From Sandaracinobacter neustonicus (lineage in GTDB: Bacteria; Pseudomonadota; Alphaproteobacteria; Sphingomonadales; Sphingomonadaceae): 55,790 nt of DNA. Shown one piece after another: positions 1-8,346 of this stretch (positions within the stretch are counted from its first letter, which is position 1; every line of letters begins with the position of its first letter). The position numbers and the translations under genes were made by a program. The notes below the pieces were generated by a model that searched no databases, was not told where the DNA came from, and saw only the letters and a program-made list of their open reading frames with translations. The stretch lies in assembly GCF_006385875.1 (NCBI RefSeq), contig NZ_VFSU01000009.1, positions 1-55,790 of the forward strand, in the 5' to 3' direction.

Positions 1-563
1 TTGGCGTTGGAAGTGTGTCTGCGGTTTTTTGCCTCCGGCGGGCAGGGAAATGATTTCCCGGCACCCTCTACATTGGCGTTGTGGCCCCACTCCAACGCCG
101 AGCGGGTGATCAGATTTGATTGCCTGCGGCGCTACGGGGCTCTCTCCCCCTGCAAGGGGGAGAGTAGGAGAGGAGGTGTCACCGGTTGGCCTGATCCGCT
201 GACATCACAGCAAGCGCAACGGAAGCGCCGCAAGCTATAACCGACTTCTATCCCCCCACATCGTCGCCCCGGACTTGATCCGGGGTCCAGCCGTTCTTCG
301 GTGACGTTGGAGTAGAAAAGCGGGACCCCGGATCAAGTCTGGGGTGACGTGTGGAGAGGTGGGCAGGGCAGGCCCCAACGTAAAGCGCCGCAGGCAATAA
401 ACCCCAACCACGTGCCAAGCGGATGGCCCCCACCCCAACCCCTCGCCTAAAGGAGGAGGGGCTACGCAAAAGTCCGGGGGTGCGAGCGGCGTCACGCCCC
501 TGCCGGGTTCCAAGGGCAGAGCCCTTGGAGTCTTGTCCGCGCAGAGCCTCTCCGCAACGCCCC
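1..563. repeat. Intergenic mosaic repeat module 1
   Basis: No believable gene lies here. Bases 1-225 are, in reverse orientation, the same mosaic seen at about 10400-10620: a block reading GCCTCCGGCGGGCAGGG, a palindrome around AAATGATTT, a block with GCCTGCGGCGCTACG and a CTCCCCCTGCAAGGGGGAG palindrome. Bases 264-347 carry a pair of inverted 25-bp arms built on GGACTTGATCCGGGGTCC. Bases 410-515 carry a degenerate version of the CCCCTCCCCTGCAGGGGAGG block and a GGCGTCACGCCCCTGCC palindrome. The same blocks recur near 10.1, 24.7 and 46.4 kb. The left end of the module may extend outside the window. Confidence 0.75.
264..347. repeat. Paired inverted arms (TTGATCCGGGG element)
   Basis: Left arm 264-288 and right arm 323-347 are near-perfect reverse complements, separated by 34 bases. 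Each arm is itself a short palindrome centred on GGACTTGATCCGG. Copies with the same arrangement are at 10237-10320 and 24679-24763, and a collapsed single-arm form is at 46494-46520. The shape is that of a BIME/REP-like unit. Confidence 0.75.
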
Positions 564-986
564 TCAGTGGTGCTCCGGCTCCGCCATCAGTTCGATCAGC
601 ACGCCGCCCATGTCTTTGGGGTGGACGAAGATCACGGGCACGCCATGCGCGCCGATGCGGGGTTCGCCGCCGCGCAGCACGGTTGCGCCTTTGGCCAGCA
701 GTTCGTCGCGCGCGGCGATGATGTCGGGCACTTCGAAGCAGACATGGTGCTGGCCGCCCTTGGGGCTTTTGGCGAGGAAGCCGTGCACGGGGCTGTCCGC
801 GCCGAGTGGTTCGATCAGTTCGATCTGGCTGTTCGGCACGTCCACGAAGCAGACGCGCACGCCTTGTTCGGGCAGATCGAACGGCTCGTGGATTTTCGTC
901 GCGCCCAGAAAATCGCGGTAAAGCCTGATGCTGTCCTCGATGGAGGGGGTGGCGACTCCGACGTGATTCAGCCTGCCGATCTTCAT
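564..986 (-). CDS. mce: Methylmalonyl-CoA epimerase
   Basis: Predicted to interconvert (2R)- and (2S)-methylmalonyl-CoA in the cytosolic propionyl-CoA to succinyl-CoA route. The 140-aa protein is a vicinal-oxygen-chelate (glyoxalase/bleomycin-resistance fold) protein of the usual epimerase length. It opens with RLNHVGVATPSIEDSIRLY, giving metal ligand His8; His81 in the GQHHVCFEV strand and Glu132 in GGVLIELM fit the remaining ligand positions. The ATG is at 984-986. It faces left, next to repeat module 1, and is divergent from the acyl-CoA dehydrogenase pair, so the 986-1110 gap should hold promoters in both directions. No mutase gene is in view. Identification by family pattern is strong. 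Confidence 0.9.
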   Translation of the reverse strand: MKIGRLNHVGVATPSIEDSIRLYRDFLGATKIHEPFDLPEQGVRVCFVDVPNSQIELIEPLGADSPVHGFLAKSPKGGQHHVCFEVPDIIAARDELLAKGATVLRGGEPRIGAHGVPVIFVHPKDMGGVLIELMAEPEHH

Positions 987-1109
987 GGGGTTCCCTTCTT
1001 GCGGTGCGTGCCGGGCATAGGGCGGGTGGGGCGCCCCTGCCAAGACTGTGAATATCATGGCCTTGCCGCACGTGGTTTGAGGGGAGCGGGAGAAACCGAA
1101 AGGACAGGG

Positions 1110-2222
1110 ATGACGAGCAGCCTGAGCGCCGAGGAGCTGGACGCCTTTCTGGAGTCGCTGAAGCGGCTGCTGGCGGATCGTTGCACGGAGGGCGATGTGC
1201 GCCGGCTGATGGAACAGCCGGGCCATCATGACGCGGACCTGTGGGCGCGCCTGTCTGAGATGGGGGTGCCGGGGCTGCTGGTGGAGCCGGCGCATGGCGG
1301 GCTGGGGGCTGGCCCGGCGGTGCTGGAGCGGGCGATGGAGGAGCTGGGGGCGGTGCTGGCCCCCACGCCGATCCTCTCCACCGTGATCGCGACCGCGCTG
1401 GTGCAGGGGCTGGGGGATGAAGCGGTTTCGGCTCGGCTGTTGCCGGGGCTGGCCGATGGATCGACCATCGCGGCGGTGGCGCTGACGGGGCCTGCGGCGA
1501 AATGGACGGCCGAGAGTGTGGCCGTGGCGGCGATCCCGGAAGGCAATGGCTGGCGGCTGGACGGCAAGGCGGCGTTTGTGTTGCATGCCTCTGCGGCAAA
1601 CCTGTTGCTGGTGGTGGCGCGCGCGCCGGATGGCATTGCGCTGTTCGAGGTTGAGGCGGGGGCGAAGGGTATGTCGGTTGCGCCGCTGCCCGCCTTTGAT
1701 CGCACGCTGGACCTTGCGGATATCGGCTTTGAGGGCGTGGCGGCGGTGCGGCTGTCTGCGCCGGGCGATGGCTGGGCGGTTGTGGAGCAGGCGCTGGACA
1801 TGGGCCGGGTCGCGCTGGCGGGCGAGCAGGCGGGCGGCACCCGCCGGGTGTTCGAATTCACCACTGGCTATGCGCGGGATCGGCACCAGTTCGGCCGCGC
1901 CATCGGCAGTTTTCAGGCGATCAAGCATATGGCGGCGGACCTGCTGCTGGAAAGCGAATCCGCCATTTCCGCCGCGCGGCATGCCGCTGAGGCGCTGGCC
2001 GATGGCGCGGCGGATGCGCCGCAATCGATCAGCCTTGCCGCCTTCGCCTGCGCTGACGCCTATGTGCGGACCACGGCGGACAGCATCCAGATGCACGGCG
2101 GCATCGCCTTCACATGGGTGCATCCCGCGCATCTTTACCTGCGCCGCGCGCGCGCCGACGCCCAGTTGCTGGGATCGTCCGCCGCCATGCGGGAGCGTTT
2201 CGTGCAGCAATTGGGAGGCTGA
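1110..2222 (+). CDS. Acyl-CoA dehydrogenase, small-subunit type
   Basis: A 370-aa flavoprotein-family acyl-CoA dehydrogenase subunit, shorter than standard homotetrameric enzymes and of the type that pairs with a second subunit in alpha2beta2 enzymes (known for sterol and cyclic side-chain substrates). The C-terminal region has RDRHQFGRAIGSFQAIKH and IQMHGGIAFTW. In the motif usually written FTWEHPAHLY the Glu is Val here (FTWVHPAHLY). The ATG at 1110 follows GGACAGGG; a longer upstream reading frame is only antisense to mce. Only 4 bases separate its stop from the next ACAD, supporting a heteromeric complex. Substrate is unknown. Confidence 0.85.
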   Translation: MTSSLSAEELDAFLESLKRLLADRCTEGDVRRLMEQPGHHDADLWARLSEMGVPGLLVEPAHGGLGAGPAVLERAMEELGAVLAPTPILSTVIATALVQGLGDEAVSARLLPGLADGSTIAAVALTGPAAKWTAESVAVAAIPEGNGWRLDGKAAFVLHASAANLLLVVARAPDGIALFEVEAGAKGMSVAPLPAFDRTLDLADIGFEGVAAVRLSAPGDGWAVVEQALDMGRVALAGEQAGGTRRVFEFTTGYARDRHQFGRAIGSFQAIKHMAADLLLESESAISAARHAAEALADGAADAPQSISLAAFACADAYVRTTADSIQMHGGIAFTWVHPAHLYLRRARADAQLLGSSAAMRERFVQQLGG

Positions 2223-2226
2223 GCCG

Positions 2227-3417
2227 ATGACGGACGAAGAGCTGATCGCCGAGGTGCGCGGCTGGCTGGCCGCCAACTGGAACCCGCGCGACAAGGTGCA
2301 GGCCGAAAGTTTCGGCCGCAGCCCCTATCAGTCGTTTCTGGAGAAGGTGCTGGCCGCGGGTTATGCCGTGCCCAGCTGGCCGAAGGAACTGGGCGGGCGG
2401 GCGATGACGCCCGCGCAGGGGCGGCTGATCGAGCGCGAGTTCGCCGCCGTCGGCGCGCCGGGCGCCGGGCAGGACCGGCACAATCTGTGGGCGAACACCG
2501 CGCTCGCCTATGCCACGCCGGAATTCCGCGACGAGATCGTGCCGAAGCTGCTGACCGGCGCGGTGGGCATGTGCCTGCTCTATTCCGAACCCGGCGCGGG
2601 ATCGGATCTTGCCGCCGTGCGCACGCGGGCCGACCTTGAGGGCGACCGTTTCCGCGTGAACGGGCAGAAGGTGTGGACCTCCGGCGCAGCGATTGCGGAT
2701 TATGGCATGCTGATCGCCCGCACCGATTGGGATGTGCCCAAGCATCTGGGAATCAGCTTTTTCTTCCTGCCGATGAAGCAGCCCGGAATCGAGGTTCGGC
2801 CGCTGCGGCAGATCACAGACGAGGCGCATTTCAACGAAGTGTTCATCACCGATGCCTTCGTGCCCGCCGCCAACCTGTTGGGGCCGCTGAACGGCGGCTG
2901 GAAGGTGTTGCAGACGGCGCTGGCCTATGAACGATCGGTGATGGGCGATGCGGCGCGAGGCCCGCGCAGCGGCAAGGGCAGCCCCAAGGGCGACGGCGCG
3001 CTGGTGGAACTGGCGCGCGAGGCGGGCGTGCTGGACGATCCGCTGATCCGGCAGGAGATCGCGCAGGTGACGGCGTGGAAAATCCTGAACCGGATGAACA
3101 ACGCCCGCGCCAAGGCCGAACTGAAGCGCGGTACGAGTTCGCCGATCATGTCGCTCGGCAAGCTGGCGATGAGCCGCATCCTGCATCAGGAAGCCCGGCT
3201 GCGCACCTTGTTGCTGGGCGCGGACAGCCTGCTGGAAGGCCCGGACCACCCCCGCGCCGAAGACGCCAACTTCCTGAGCCTGAACGCCTATTTCACCTCT
3301 ATCGGCGGCGGCACGGATCAGATCCAGCGCAACATCATCGGCGAACGGGTGCTGGGCCTGCCCAAGGAACCGGAGATCGACCGGACCATGCCGTTCCGGG
3401 AGGTGCGCAGCGGGTGA
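2227..3417 (+). CDS. Acyl-CoA dehydrogenase, large-subunit type
   Basis: A 396-aa acyl-CoA dehydrogenase. Visible motifs are CLLYSEPGAGSDLA (FAD and substrate contact), GQKVWTSGA in the middle domain, and the C-terminal FTSIGGGTDQIQRNIIGERV, which matches the family FAD-binding end. It likely forms an alpha2beta2 enzyme with the preceding subunit and oxidises an acyl-CoA at the alpha-beta bond, passing electrons to ETF. The ATG is at 2227, four bases past the upstream stop. It converges on the TetR gene with a 24-base gap. The substrate cannot be read from sequence; the neighbouring kinase/SDR/ACAD cassette suggests an unusual carboxylic acid or lipid. Confidence 0.88.
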   Translation: MTDEELIAEVRGWLAANWNPRDKVQAESFGRSPYQSFLEKVLAAGYAVPSWPKELGGRAMTPAQGRLIEREFAAVGAPGAGQDRHNLWANTALAYATPEFRDEIVPKLLTGAVGMCLLYSEPGAGSDLAAVRTRADLEGDRFRVNGQKVWTSGAAIADYGMLIARTDWDVPKHLGISFFFLPMKQPGIEVRPLRQITDEAHFNEVFITDAFVPAANLLGPLNGGWKVLQTALAYERSVMGDAARGPRSGKGSPKGDGALVELAREAGVLDDPLIRQEIAQVTAWKILNRMNNARAKAELKRGTSSPIMSLGKLAMSRILHQEARLRTLLLGADSLLEGPDHPRAEDANFLSLNAYFTSIGGGTDQIQRNIIGERVLGLPKEPEIDRTMPFREVRSG

Positions 3418-3441
3418 CGGGGCTGCGGACCGCAGCTGTTT

Positions 3442-4113
3442 TCAGCCTTCGATGATCGCGGCGAGTGCGCGGGCGACGCGGTGCAGGGTCTGGCTGTCTG
3501 ACCACATCGGGTGATCGCGCGTCTGGTCGGCGAGTTCGGTTTCGCGGCCTGCCAATATGCCGCCCAGCGCGCCGCCCATGAACACCAGCCGCTGGTTCAG
3601 CAGGTCTGCGGGCATTTCGGGCTTCAGCCGCCGGACTTCATCCAGGCAGCGCTGGTAGCCCGAGTTCCAGCGCCCCGCGAGCGCCTCCATGAACAGCGGC
3701 CGGTTGGAAAACTGCAGGGCGACAACGAAGCGGTTGTAGCATTCGCCCCACGCCGGCGGATCGGGATCAACCGAGGTTTCGACCAGAATCTCCATCACCT
3801 GCGTGACGCTGCGCAGGCCGCCTGATTCTGCCGCCTGATCGAGGGCGGCGTTGCGGCGATTGTCGATGCGGCGCGCGCCGTCGACGATCAGTTCGCGGAT
3901 CAGCGCCTCCTTCGATCCGAAATAATAGGTTAGCGCGGCGTGGTTCTTCTGCCCCGCCGCCTCGGCGATCTGCCGCACGCTGACGCCGTCTACCCCGCGC
4001 TCGGCGAACAGCTTCAGCGCCACCGCCTTGATATGCGCGGGCGCTTCGGACTGCGTTGTGGAAGGATCGCGGGCCACCTGCCGCTTTTGCCATTTGACGG
4101 GCTGACGCGTCAA
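3442..4113 (-). CDS. TetR/AcrR family transcriptional regulator
   Basis: A 223-aa TetR-type repressor. The N-terminal helix-turn-helix is seen as ALKLFAERGVDGVSVRQIAEAAG followed by ALTYYFGSKEALIRELI; the C-terminal ligand domain is divergent. It is divergent from the kinase/SDR/ACAD/ADH run and convergent with the ACAD pair, so it most likely controls the local catabolic genes in response to an acyl-CoA. The reading frame opens with TTG at 4113; no ATG is in frame at the N-terminus, and a GTG at 4075-4077 (residue 13) is an equally possible start. An 18-bp perfect dyad lies immediately upstream. Confidence 0.9.
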   Translation of the reverse strand: MTRQPVKWQKRQVARDPSTTQSEAPAHIKAVALKLFAERGVDGVSVRQIAEAAGQKNHAALTYYFGSKEALIRELIVDGARRIDNRRNAALDQAAESGGLRSVTQVMEILVETSVDPDPPAWGECYNRFVVALQFSNRPLFMEALAGRWNSGYQRCLDEVRRLKPEMPADLLNQRLVFMGGALGGILAGRETELADQTRDHPMWSDSQTLHRVARALAAIIEG

Positions 4114-4136
4114 ACATATTTATCCAAGTGGATAAA
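4093..4136. promoter_or_regulatory. Candidate operator dyads between TetR and kinase genes
   Basis: Bases 4119-4136 form a perfect inverted repeat, TTTATCC-AAGT-GGATAAA. Next to it, TTTGAC (4093-4098) and GTCAAA (4109-4114) form a second dyad that includes the palindrome TGACGCGTCA. Both sit exactly between divergent genes, the classical location for a TetR autoregulatory operator. Assignment to this regulator is inference. Confidence 0.6.
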
Positions 4137-4154
4137 CGGGGAGAGTGGAGGGAT

Positions 4155-5180
4155 ATGGAGGGAGTCGACATCCCCGCGCTGGAGCGCTGGATGGATGCTC
4201 AGCGCGTCGGCGAAGGGCCGATTGCCGACGCCCGACTGCTGTCGGGCGGCACCCAGAATATCCTGATGCGCTTTCGCCGTGGCGATGCCGATTATGTGCT
4301 GCGCCGCCCGCCGCCGGTGCTGCGCGCCAATTCGAATGAGACGATGCGCCGCGAAGCCCGCGTTTTGGCCGCGCTGGAGGGCACTGCAGTGCCGCACCCG
4401 CGCCTTGTCGCGGCATGTGGCGACGAGGATGTACTGGGTGTCTCCTTTTACCTGATGCAGCCGGTCGAGGGCTTCAACCCGACGCAGGGGCTGCCAGCGC
4501 TGCACGCAGGCGACGCCGCGATGCGCCACCGTATCGGCCTGTCCATGGTGGAAGCGATCGCAGCGCTGGGGGCCATCGACACTCGCGCCGTCGGGCTGGA
4601 GGGCTTCGGCAAGCCAGACAATTATCTGGAGCGGCAGGTCGGCCGCTGGAAGTCGCAGCTGGAGAGCTATGCCGATTTTGCCGAATGGCCCGGGCCTGCC
4701 GCCATTCCGGGTGTCGAGCGCGTCGCCGACTGGCTCGATGCGCACCGCCCGTCCAGCTTTCGGCCGGGCATCATCCATGGCGATTTCCACCTCGCCAACA
4801 TCATGGTCCGCCCGGACAGCGGCGACCTCGCGGCGGTGGTGGATTGGGAACTGAGCACCATCGGCGATCCGCTGCTGGACCTCGGCTGGCTGCTGGCGAC
4901 ATGGCCCGAAGGTGACGCGCCGCGCGCAACCGATGTGGCGATCACGCCTTGGGAGGGCTTCGCGACCCCGCAGGAACTCGTCGCCCATTTTGCCGCCGTC
5001 AGCGGGCAGGATCTCTCCGCGCTCGACTGGTATGTCGTGCTGGCCTGCTACAAGCTGGGGATCATTCTGGAGGGCACATATGCCCGCGCCGCCGCCGGCA
5101 AGGCCCCGAAAGAGACGGGCGACCGCCTGCACGCCCACACAATCGACCTGTTCGAGCGCGCGTTGCGCCGCATCAGCTGA
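4155..5180 (+). CDS. APH-fold phosphotransferase (ACAD10/11- or LvaA-like kinase)
   Basis: A 341-aa small-molecule kinase of the aminoglycoside-phosphotransferase fold. The ATP-clasping segment is around GGTQNILMRF (31-40). The catalytic loop is IIHGDFHLANIMV with His208, Asp210 and Asn215, and the metal-binding segment is VVDWELSTIGDPLLDLGW with Asp230. This subgroup is the one fused to the N-terminus of mammalian ACAD10/11 and found as LvaA in levulinate catabolism, where it phosphorylates 4-hydroxyacyl-CoA. It heads a run with an SDR and an ACAD11-like dehydrogenase, which supports that role here. GTGGAGGG precedes the ATG at 4155, so I prefer it over the frame's first GTG at 4128. Confidence 0.88.
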   Translation: MEGVDIPALERWMDAQRVGEGPIADARLLSGGTQNILMRFRRGDADYVLRRPPPVLRANSNETMRREARVLAALEGTAVPHPRLVAACGDEDVLGVSFYLMQPVEGFNPTQGLPALHAGDAAMRHRIGLSMVEAIAALGAIDTRAVGLEGFGKPDNYLERQVGRWKSQLESYADFAEWPGPAAIPGVERVADWLDAHRPSSFRPGIIHGDFHLANIMVRPDSGDLAAVVDWELSTIGDPLLDLGWLLATWPEGDAPRATDVAITPWEGFATPQELVAHFAAVSGQDLSALDWYVVLACYKLGIILEGTYARAAAGKAPKETGDRLHAHTIDLFERALRRIS

Positions 5181-5190
5181 AGGAATGCGC

Positions 5191-5928
5191 ATGAAAGACG
5201 ATACCGATTTCACCGGGCGGCGGGTGCTGGTCGTCGGCGGATCGAGCGGCATCGGCAACGGCATCGCCCACGGCTTTCGCCTGCGCGGCGCGGAGGTGCA
5301 TGTGTGGGGCACCCGCGCTTCCGCTGCCGATTATGATCCCGCCGACGGCTCCGACCTGTCCGGGCTGGGCTATAGCGCCGTCGATGTCGGCGATCCCGAC
5401 GCCATCGAGGCAGTGGCGCTGCCGTTCGACGGGCTGGATGTGCTGATCCTGTGCCAGGGCACGGTCGTCTATCGCCGGGGCGAGTTCGAGCGTGCGGGGT
5501 GGGACCGGGTGATGGCCGTCAACCTCGACAGCCTGATGCACATCGCCCGCAAGTTTCGCGCGCAACTGGCCGAAGCGCGCGGCTCCATGGTGATCGTCAG
5601 TTCGATCTCGGGGTTGCAGGCCAATATCGGCAACCCTGCCTATGCCGCGTCGAAAGCGGGCGCGATCAGCCTGACCAAGACGCTGGGGCGGGCCTTCGCG
5701 GCAGACGGCATCCGCGTCAACGGTCTCGCGCCGGGGCTTGTCGACACCAAGCTCACCAAGGTCACCACGCAGCACCCGGAGCGGCTGGAAGGCGCGCTCG
5801 CCAACATCCCGCAACGGCGGATGGGGACGCCGGAGGATATGGCGGGGGCCGCCATTTTCCTCGCCTCGCCGCTCGCCTCCTATGTCACCGGCCACACGCT
5901 CATCGTCGATGGCGGCCTCTCACTCTAA
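5191..5928 (+). CDS. Short-chain dehydrogenase/reductase
   Basis: A 245-aa classical SDR. The Rossmann motif GGSSGIG is at 16-22, the catalytic Ser lies in VIVSSISG, and the active-site pair is Tyr151/Lys155 in YAASK. It ends in VTGHTLIVDGGLSL, the usual family C-terminus. It probably interconverts a keto and hydroxy acyl derivative with NAD(P)H. Between the kinase and the ACAD11-like gene it occupies the place of LvaD, which reduces a 4-ketoacyl-CoA. AAGGA is 6 bases before the ATG at 5191, while an ATG at 5185 would have no spacing, so 5191 is preferred. Confidence 0.88.
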   Translation: MKDDTDFTGRRVLVVGGSSGIGNGIAHGFRLRGAEVHVWGTRASAADYDPADGSDLSGLGYSAVDVGDPDAIEAVALPFDGLDVLILCQGTVVYRRGEFERAGWDRVMAVNLDSLMHIARKFRAQLAEARGSMVIVSSISGLQANIGNPAYAASKAGAISLTKTLGRAFAADGIRVNGLAPGLVDTKLTKVTTQHPERLEGALANIPQRRMGTPEDMAGAAIFLASPLASYVTGHTLIVDGGLSL

Positions 5929-5940
5929 GGAAACTGACAG

Positions 5941-7167
5941 ATGAATTTCGAACATAGCGACAAGGTCGCAGCGCTTCTCGCCAAGGTCGAAGCCTTCATG
6001 GACGCGCATATCTATCCGAACGAGCAGGCCTATTATGATTTCGTCCATGACCAGAGCAATCGCTGGCAGGAATGGCCGGGAATGGAGGCGCTGAAGGACA
6101 AGGCGCGCGCCGAAGGGCTGTGGAACCTGTTCCTGCCGCACGAATATGGCGATCTCTCGCCCGGCCTCACCAATCTGGAATATGCGCCGATTGCCGAATT
6201 GTTCGGGCGGGTGCCATGGTCCAGCCAGGTGTTCAACTGTTCCGCGCCGGATACCGGCAATATGGAGGTGCTGGCGAAATTCGGATCGCCCCAGCAACAG
6301 GAAAAATGGCTGAAGCCGCTGCTCGCCGGTGAAATCCGCTCGGCCTATGTGATGACGGAACCGCAGGTCGCTTCGTCGGACGCGACCAACCTTGAACTGT
6401 CCATCATTCCCGATGGCGACGATTATGTGATCAACGGCCGCAAATGGTGGATTTCGGGCGCGATGCACCCGCGCTGCGACATCTTCATCGTGATGGGCAA
6501 GACCGATTTCAACGCGCCGCGCCATGCGCAGCATTCGCAGATTCTCGTCCCGCGCGACACGCCGGGCGTCACGGTTGTCCGCAATCAGACGGTATTCGGA
6601 TCCTATAATTCGCCGGGCGGCGAATCCGAACTGAGGTTCGACAATGTCCGCGTGCCGAAGGAAAATCTGATCCTCGGCGAAGGGCGCGGTTTCGAGATCG
6701 CGCAGGGGCGGCTTGGGCCGGGGCGTATCCACCACTGCATGCGCTCCATCGGGCAGGCGCAGCGGGCGCTGGAATATATGGCGCGCCGCGTCGACAGCCG
6801 GGTGGCGTTCGGCAAGAAACTTGCCGATCAGAGCAGCATCCGGCAGGATGTCGCCCGCAGCTTCTGCGAAGTCGAGATGGCGCGGCTGCTGACGCTGAAG
6901 GCCGCCGACGCGATGGACCGTTACGGCAACAAGCAGGCGAAAGATCTGATCGCCGCGATCAAGGTCGTCGCGCCGACGATGGCGCAGACGGTGTCGGATC
7001 GCGCAATTCAGGCGCATGGCGGCATGGGCGTCAGCGATGATACGCCGATCGCCTATTTCTTCACGCTCAACCGCTATGTCCGCCTGACGGACGGGCCGGA
7101 GGAAGTGCATATGTCGCAACTCGGCAAGCAGAAGATCGCCGAATATGTCGCCGCGAACCGGCGCTGA
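5941..7167 (+). CDS. Acyl-CoA dehydrogenase, ACAD11/LvaC-like
   Basis: A 408-aa acyl-CoA dehydrogenase. The segment [16 protein letters not shown], then [17 protein letters not shown] and the C-terminal [17 protein letters not shown], are what I associate with the ACAD11 C-terminal domain and its bacterial relatives. In that group the flavoenzyme can act on a 4-phosphoacyl-CoA to give an enoyl-CoA after phosphate loss, rather than simply oxidising an acyl-CoA. Here the kinase domain is a separate gene 0.76 kb upstream, so the pair looks like a split ACAD11. The ATG follows AAGGAAACTGAC. Substrate chain is unknown. Confidence 0.88.
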   Translation: MNFEHSDKVAALLAKVEAFMDAHIYPNEQAYYDFVHDQSNRWQEWPGMEALKDKARAEGLWNLFLPHEYGDLSPGLTNLEYAPIAELFGRVPWSSQVFNCSAPDTGNMEVLAKFGSPQQQEKWLKPLLAGEIRSAYVMTEPQVASSDATNLELSIIPDGDDYVINGRKWWISGAMHPRCDIFIVMGKTDFNAPRHAQHSQILVPRDTPGVTVVRNQTVFGSYNSPGGESELRFDNVRVPKENLILGEGRGFEIAQGRLGPGRIHHCMRSIGQAQRALEYMARRVDSRVAFGKKLADQSSIRQDVARSFCEVEMARLLTLKAADAMDRYGNKQAKDLIAAIKVVAPTMAQTVSDRAIQAHGGMGVSDDTPIAYFFTLNRYVRLTDGPEEVHMSQLGKQKIAEYVAANRR

Positions 7168-7188
7168 GCGGGACAGGGAGGCCGACGC

Positions 7189-8229
7189 ATGAAAGCCCTT
7201 CGCTATTACGGCGCGCACGACATCCGCTATGAAAGCATGGATGATCCGACGCCGCAGTCCGACCGGGACGCGATCATCAAGGTGGACGCCTGCTCGATCT
7301 GCGGCAGCGACCTGCATATCTATCACGGCCATGGCTTCTCCGAGGATGTCGGCTTCTGCGTCGGCCATGAAGCTGTCGGCGAGGTGGTGGAGACGGGGCG
7401 CGGCGTCTCGCGCCTGAAGGTGGGGGACAAGGTGATGATCCCCGCAGCCGTCGGTTGCGGGGCGTGCCGCCACTGCCTCGCAGGCGTCGTCAACCTCTGC
7501 GAATATGGCATGGGTTCCTGCTATGGCCTGTCGGCGAAGCTGCAAGGCTCTCAGGCAGAGGCCGTGCGCGTGCCCGCCGCCGACATCAACGCCGTGCTGA
7601 TCCCCGATGGCGTATCGACCGAACAGGCGCTGATGATGACCGACGCGCTGGCGACCGCATGGTTCGGCGCGCGCAGCGCCGACATCGTGCCGGGCAGCAG
7701 CGTCGCGGTGATCGGGCTGGGGCCGATTGGCCTGATGGCGGTGGAAAGCGCCTTCGTGATGGGCGCGCATGTGGTTTACGCGATCGACCCGATTGCCGAA
7801 CGGCGCGCGCTTGCCGAGGCAGCGGGCGCGATCGCGCTGCATCCGGGCGAAGCGGTGGAGACGATCCGCGAAGCGACGAAGGGCCGCAGGCTGGACTGCG
7901 CGATCGAGGTCGTCGGGCGCGACGAGACGGTCGACCTTGCGCTGCGGCTGGTCCGCGCGCGCGGCACCGTGTCAGTGATCGGCGTGCAGCAATCGCGGCG
8001 CTTTGCCTTCCCGCTGGAACGCTTCTTCGTCGGCGGCCAGACCTTCCGCGCCGGCACCTGTTCCGTGCCGGAGGAACTGCCGACGCTGTTCCCGCTGGTG
8101 CAATCGGGGCGGCTGAAACCGGAAAAATATATCAGCCACCGGCTGCCGCTCAGCAAGGGAACAGAGGCCTACGCCCTGTTCGACGCCCGCGACGCAGGCG
8201 CGCTGAAGATGGTGCTGACACCCGATTGA
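7189..8229 (+). CDS. Zinc-dependent alcohol dehydrogenase
   Basis: A 346-aa medium-chain dehydrogenase. Catalytic-zinc ligands are Cys38 in CSICGSD and His60/Glu61 in GHEAVGEVVE. The structural-zinc lobe has Cys90, Cys93, Cys96 and Cys104. The NAD(P)-binding motif is VIGLGPIGLMAVESA. It is 21 bases after the ACAD11-like gene and probably the last gene of that operon. The length and motif set fit the threonine/sorbitol dehydrogenase branch rather than ethanol dehydrogenase. A role in handling a hydroxy- or keto-intermediate of the same pathway is inferred from position only. Confidence 0.88.
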   Translation: MKALRYYGAHDIRYESMDDPTPQSDRDAIIKVDACSICGSDLHIYHGHGFSEDVGFCVGHEAVGEVVETGRGVSRLKVGDKVMIPAAVGCGACRHCLAGVVNLCEYGMGSCYGLSAKLQGSQAEAVRVPAADINAVLIPDGVSTEQALMMTDALATAWFGARSADIVPGSSVAVIGLGPIGLMAVESAFVMGAHVVYAIDPIAERRALAEAAGAIALHPGEAVETIREATKGRRLDCAIEVVGRDETVDLALRLVRARGTVSVIGVQQSRRFAFPLERFFVGGQTFRAGTCSVPEELPTLFPLVQSGRLKPEKYISHRLPLSKGTEAYALFDARDAGALKMVLTPD

Positions 8230-8272
8230 ACCGCGACCTGCGGCGCGCAAACGCTTCAATGGGGAAAGCAAA

Positions 8273-8305
8273 AGGCCCTTGGGTTCCAAGGGCCTGATGC
8301 TTCAG
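8273..8305 (-). terminator. Rho-independent terminator of ssb
   Basis: A perfect 10-bp stem AGGCCCTTGG / CCAAGGGCCT (8273-8282 and 8286-8295) with a 3-base loop. On the minus strand it is followed by TTTTGCTTTCCCC, so it serves ssb; on the plus strand it could also slow read-through from the alcohol dehydrogenase operon. The minus-strand T-rich tail runs leftward from 8273. Confidence 0.75.
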
Positions 8306-8346
8306 AATCGACTGTTGGGTTCGCCCCTGTCCGGAAGGGCATTTGT

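Noticed and set aside
1-240. 79-aa open frame at the left edge
   Set aside because: Its sequence is repeat module DNA found reversed at about 10.4-10.6 kb, so not a gene.
235-1599. 454-aa minus-strand open frame through module 1 and the first ACAD
   Set aside because: Runs through repeats and antisense of a well-supported gene; no motif.
987-2294. N-terminal extension of the epimerase frame opposite the first ACAD
   Set aside because: His/Arg/Gln-rich antisense translation; the epimerase has a clean ATG at 984-986.
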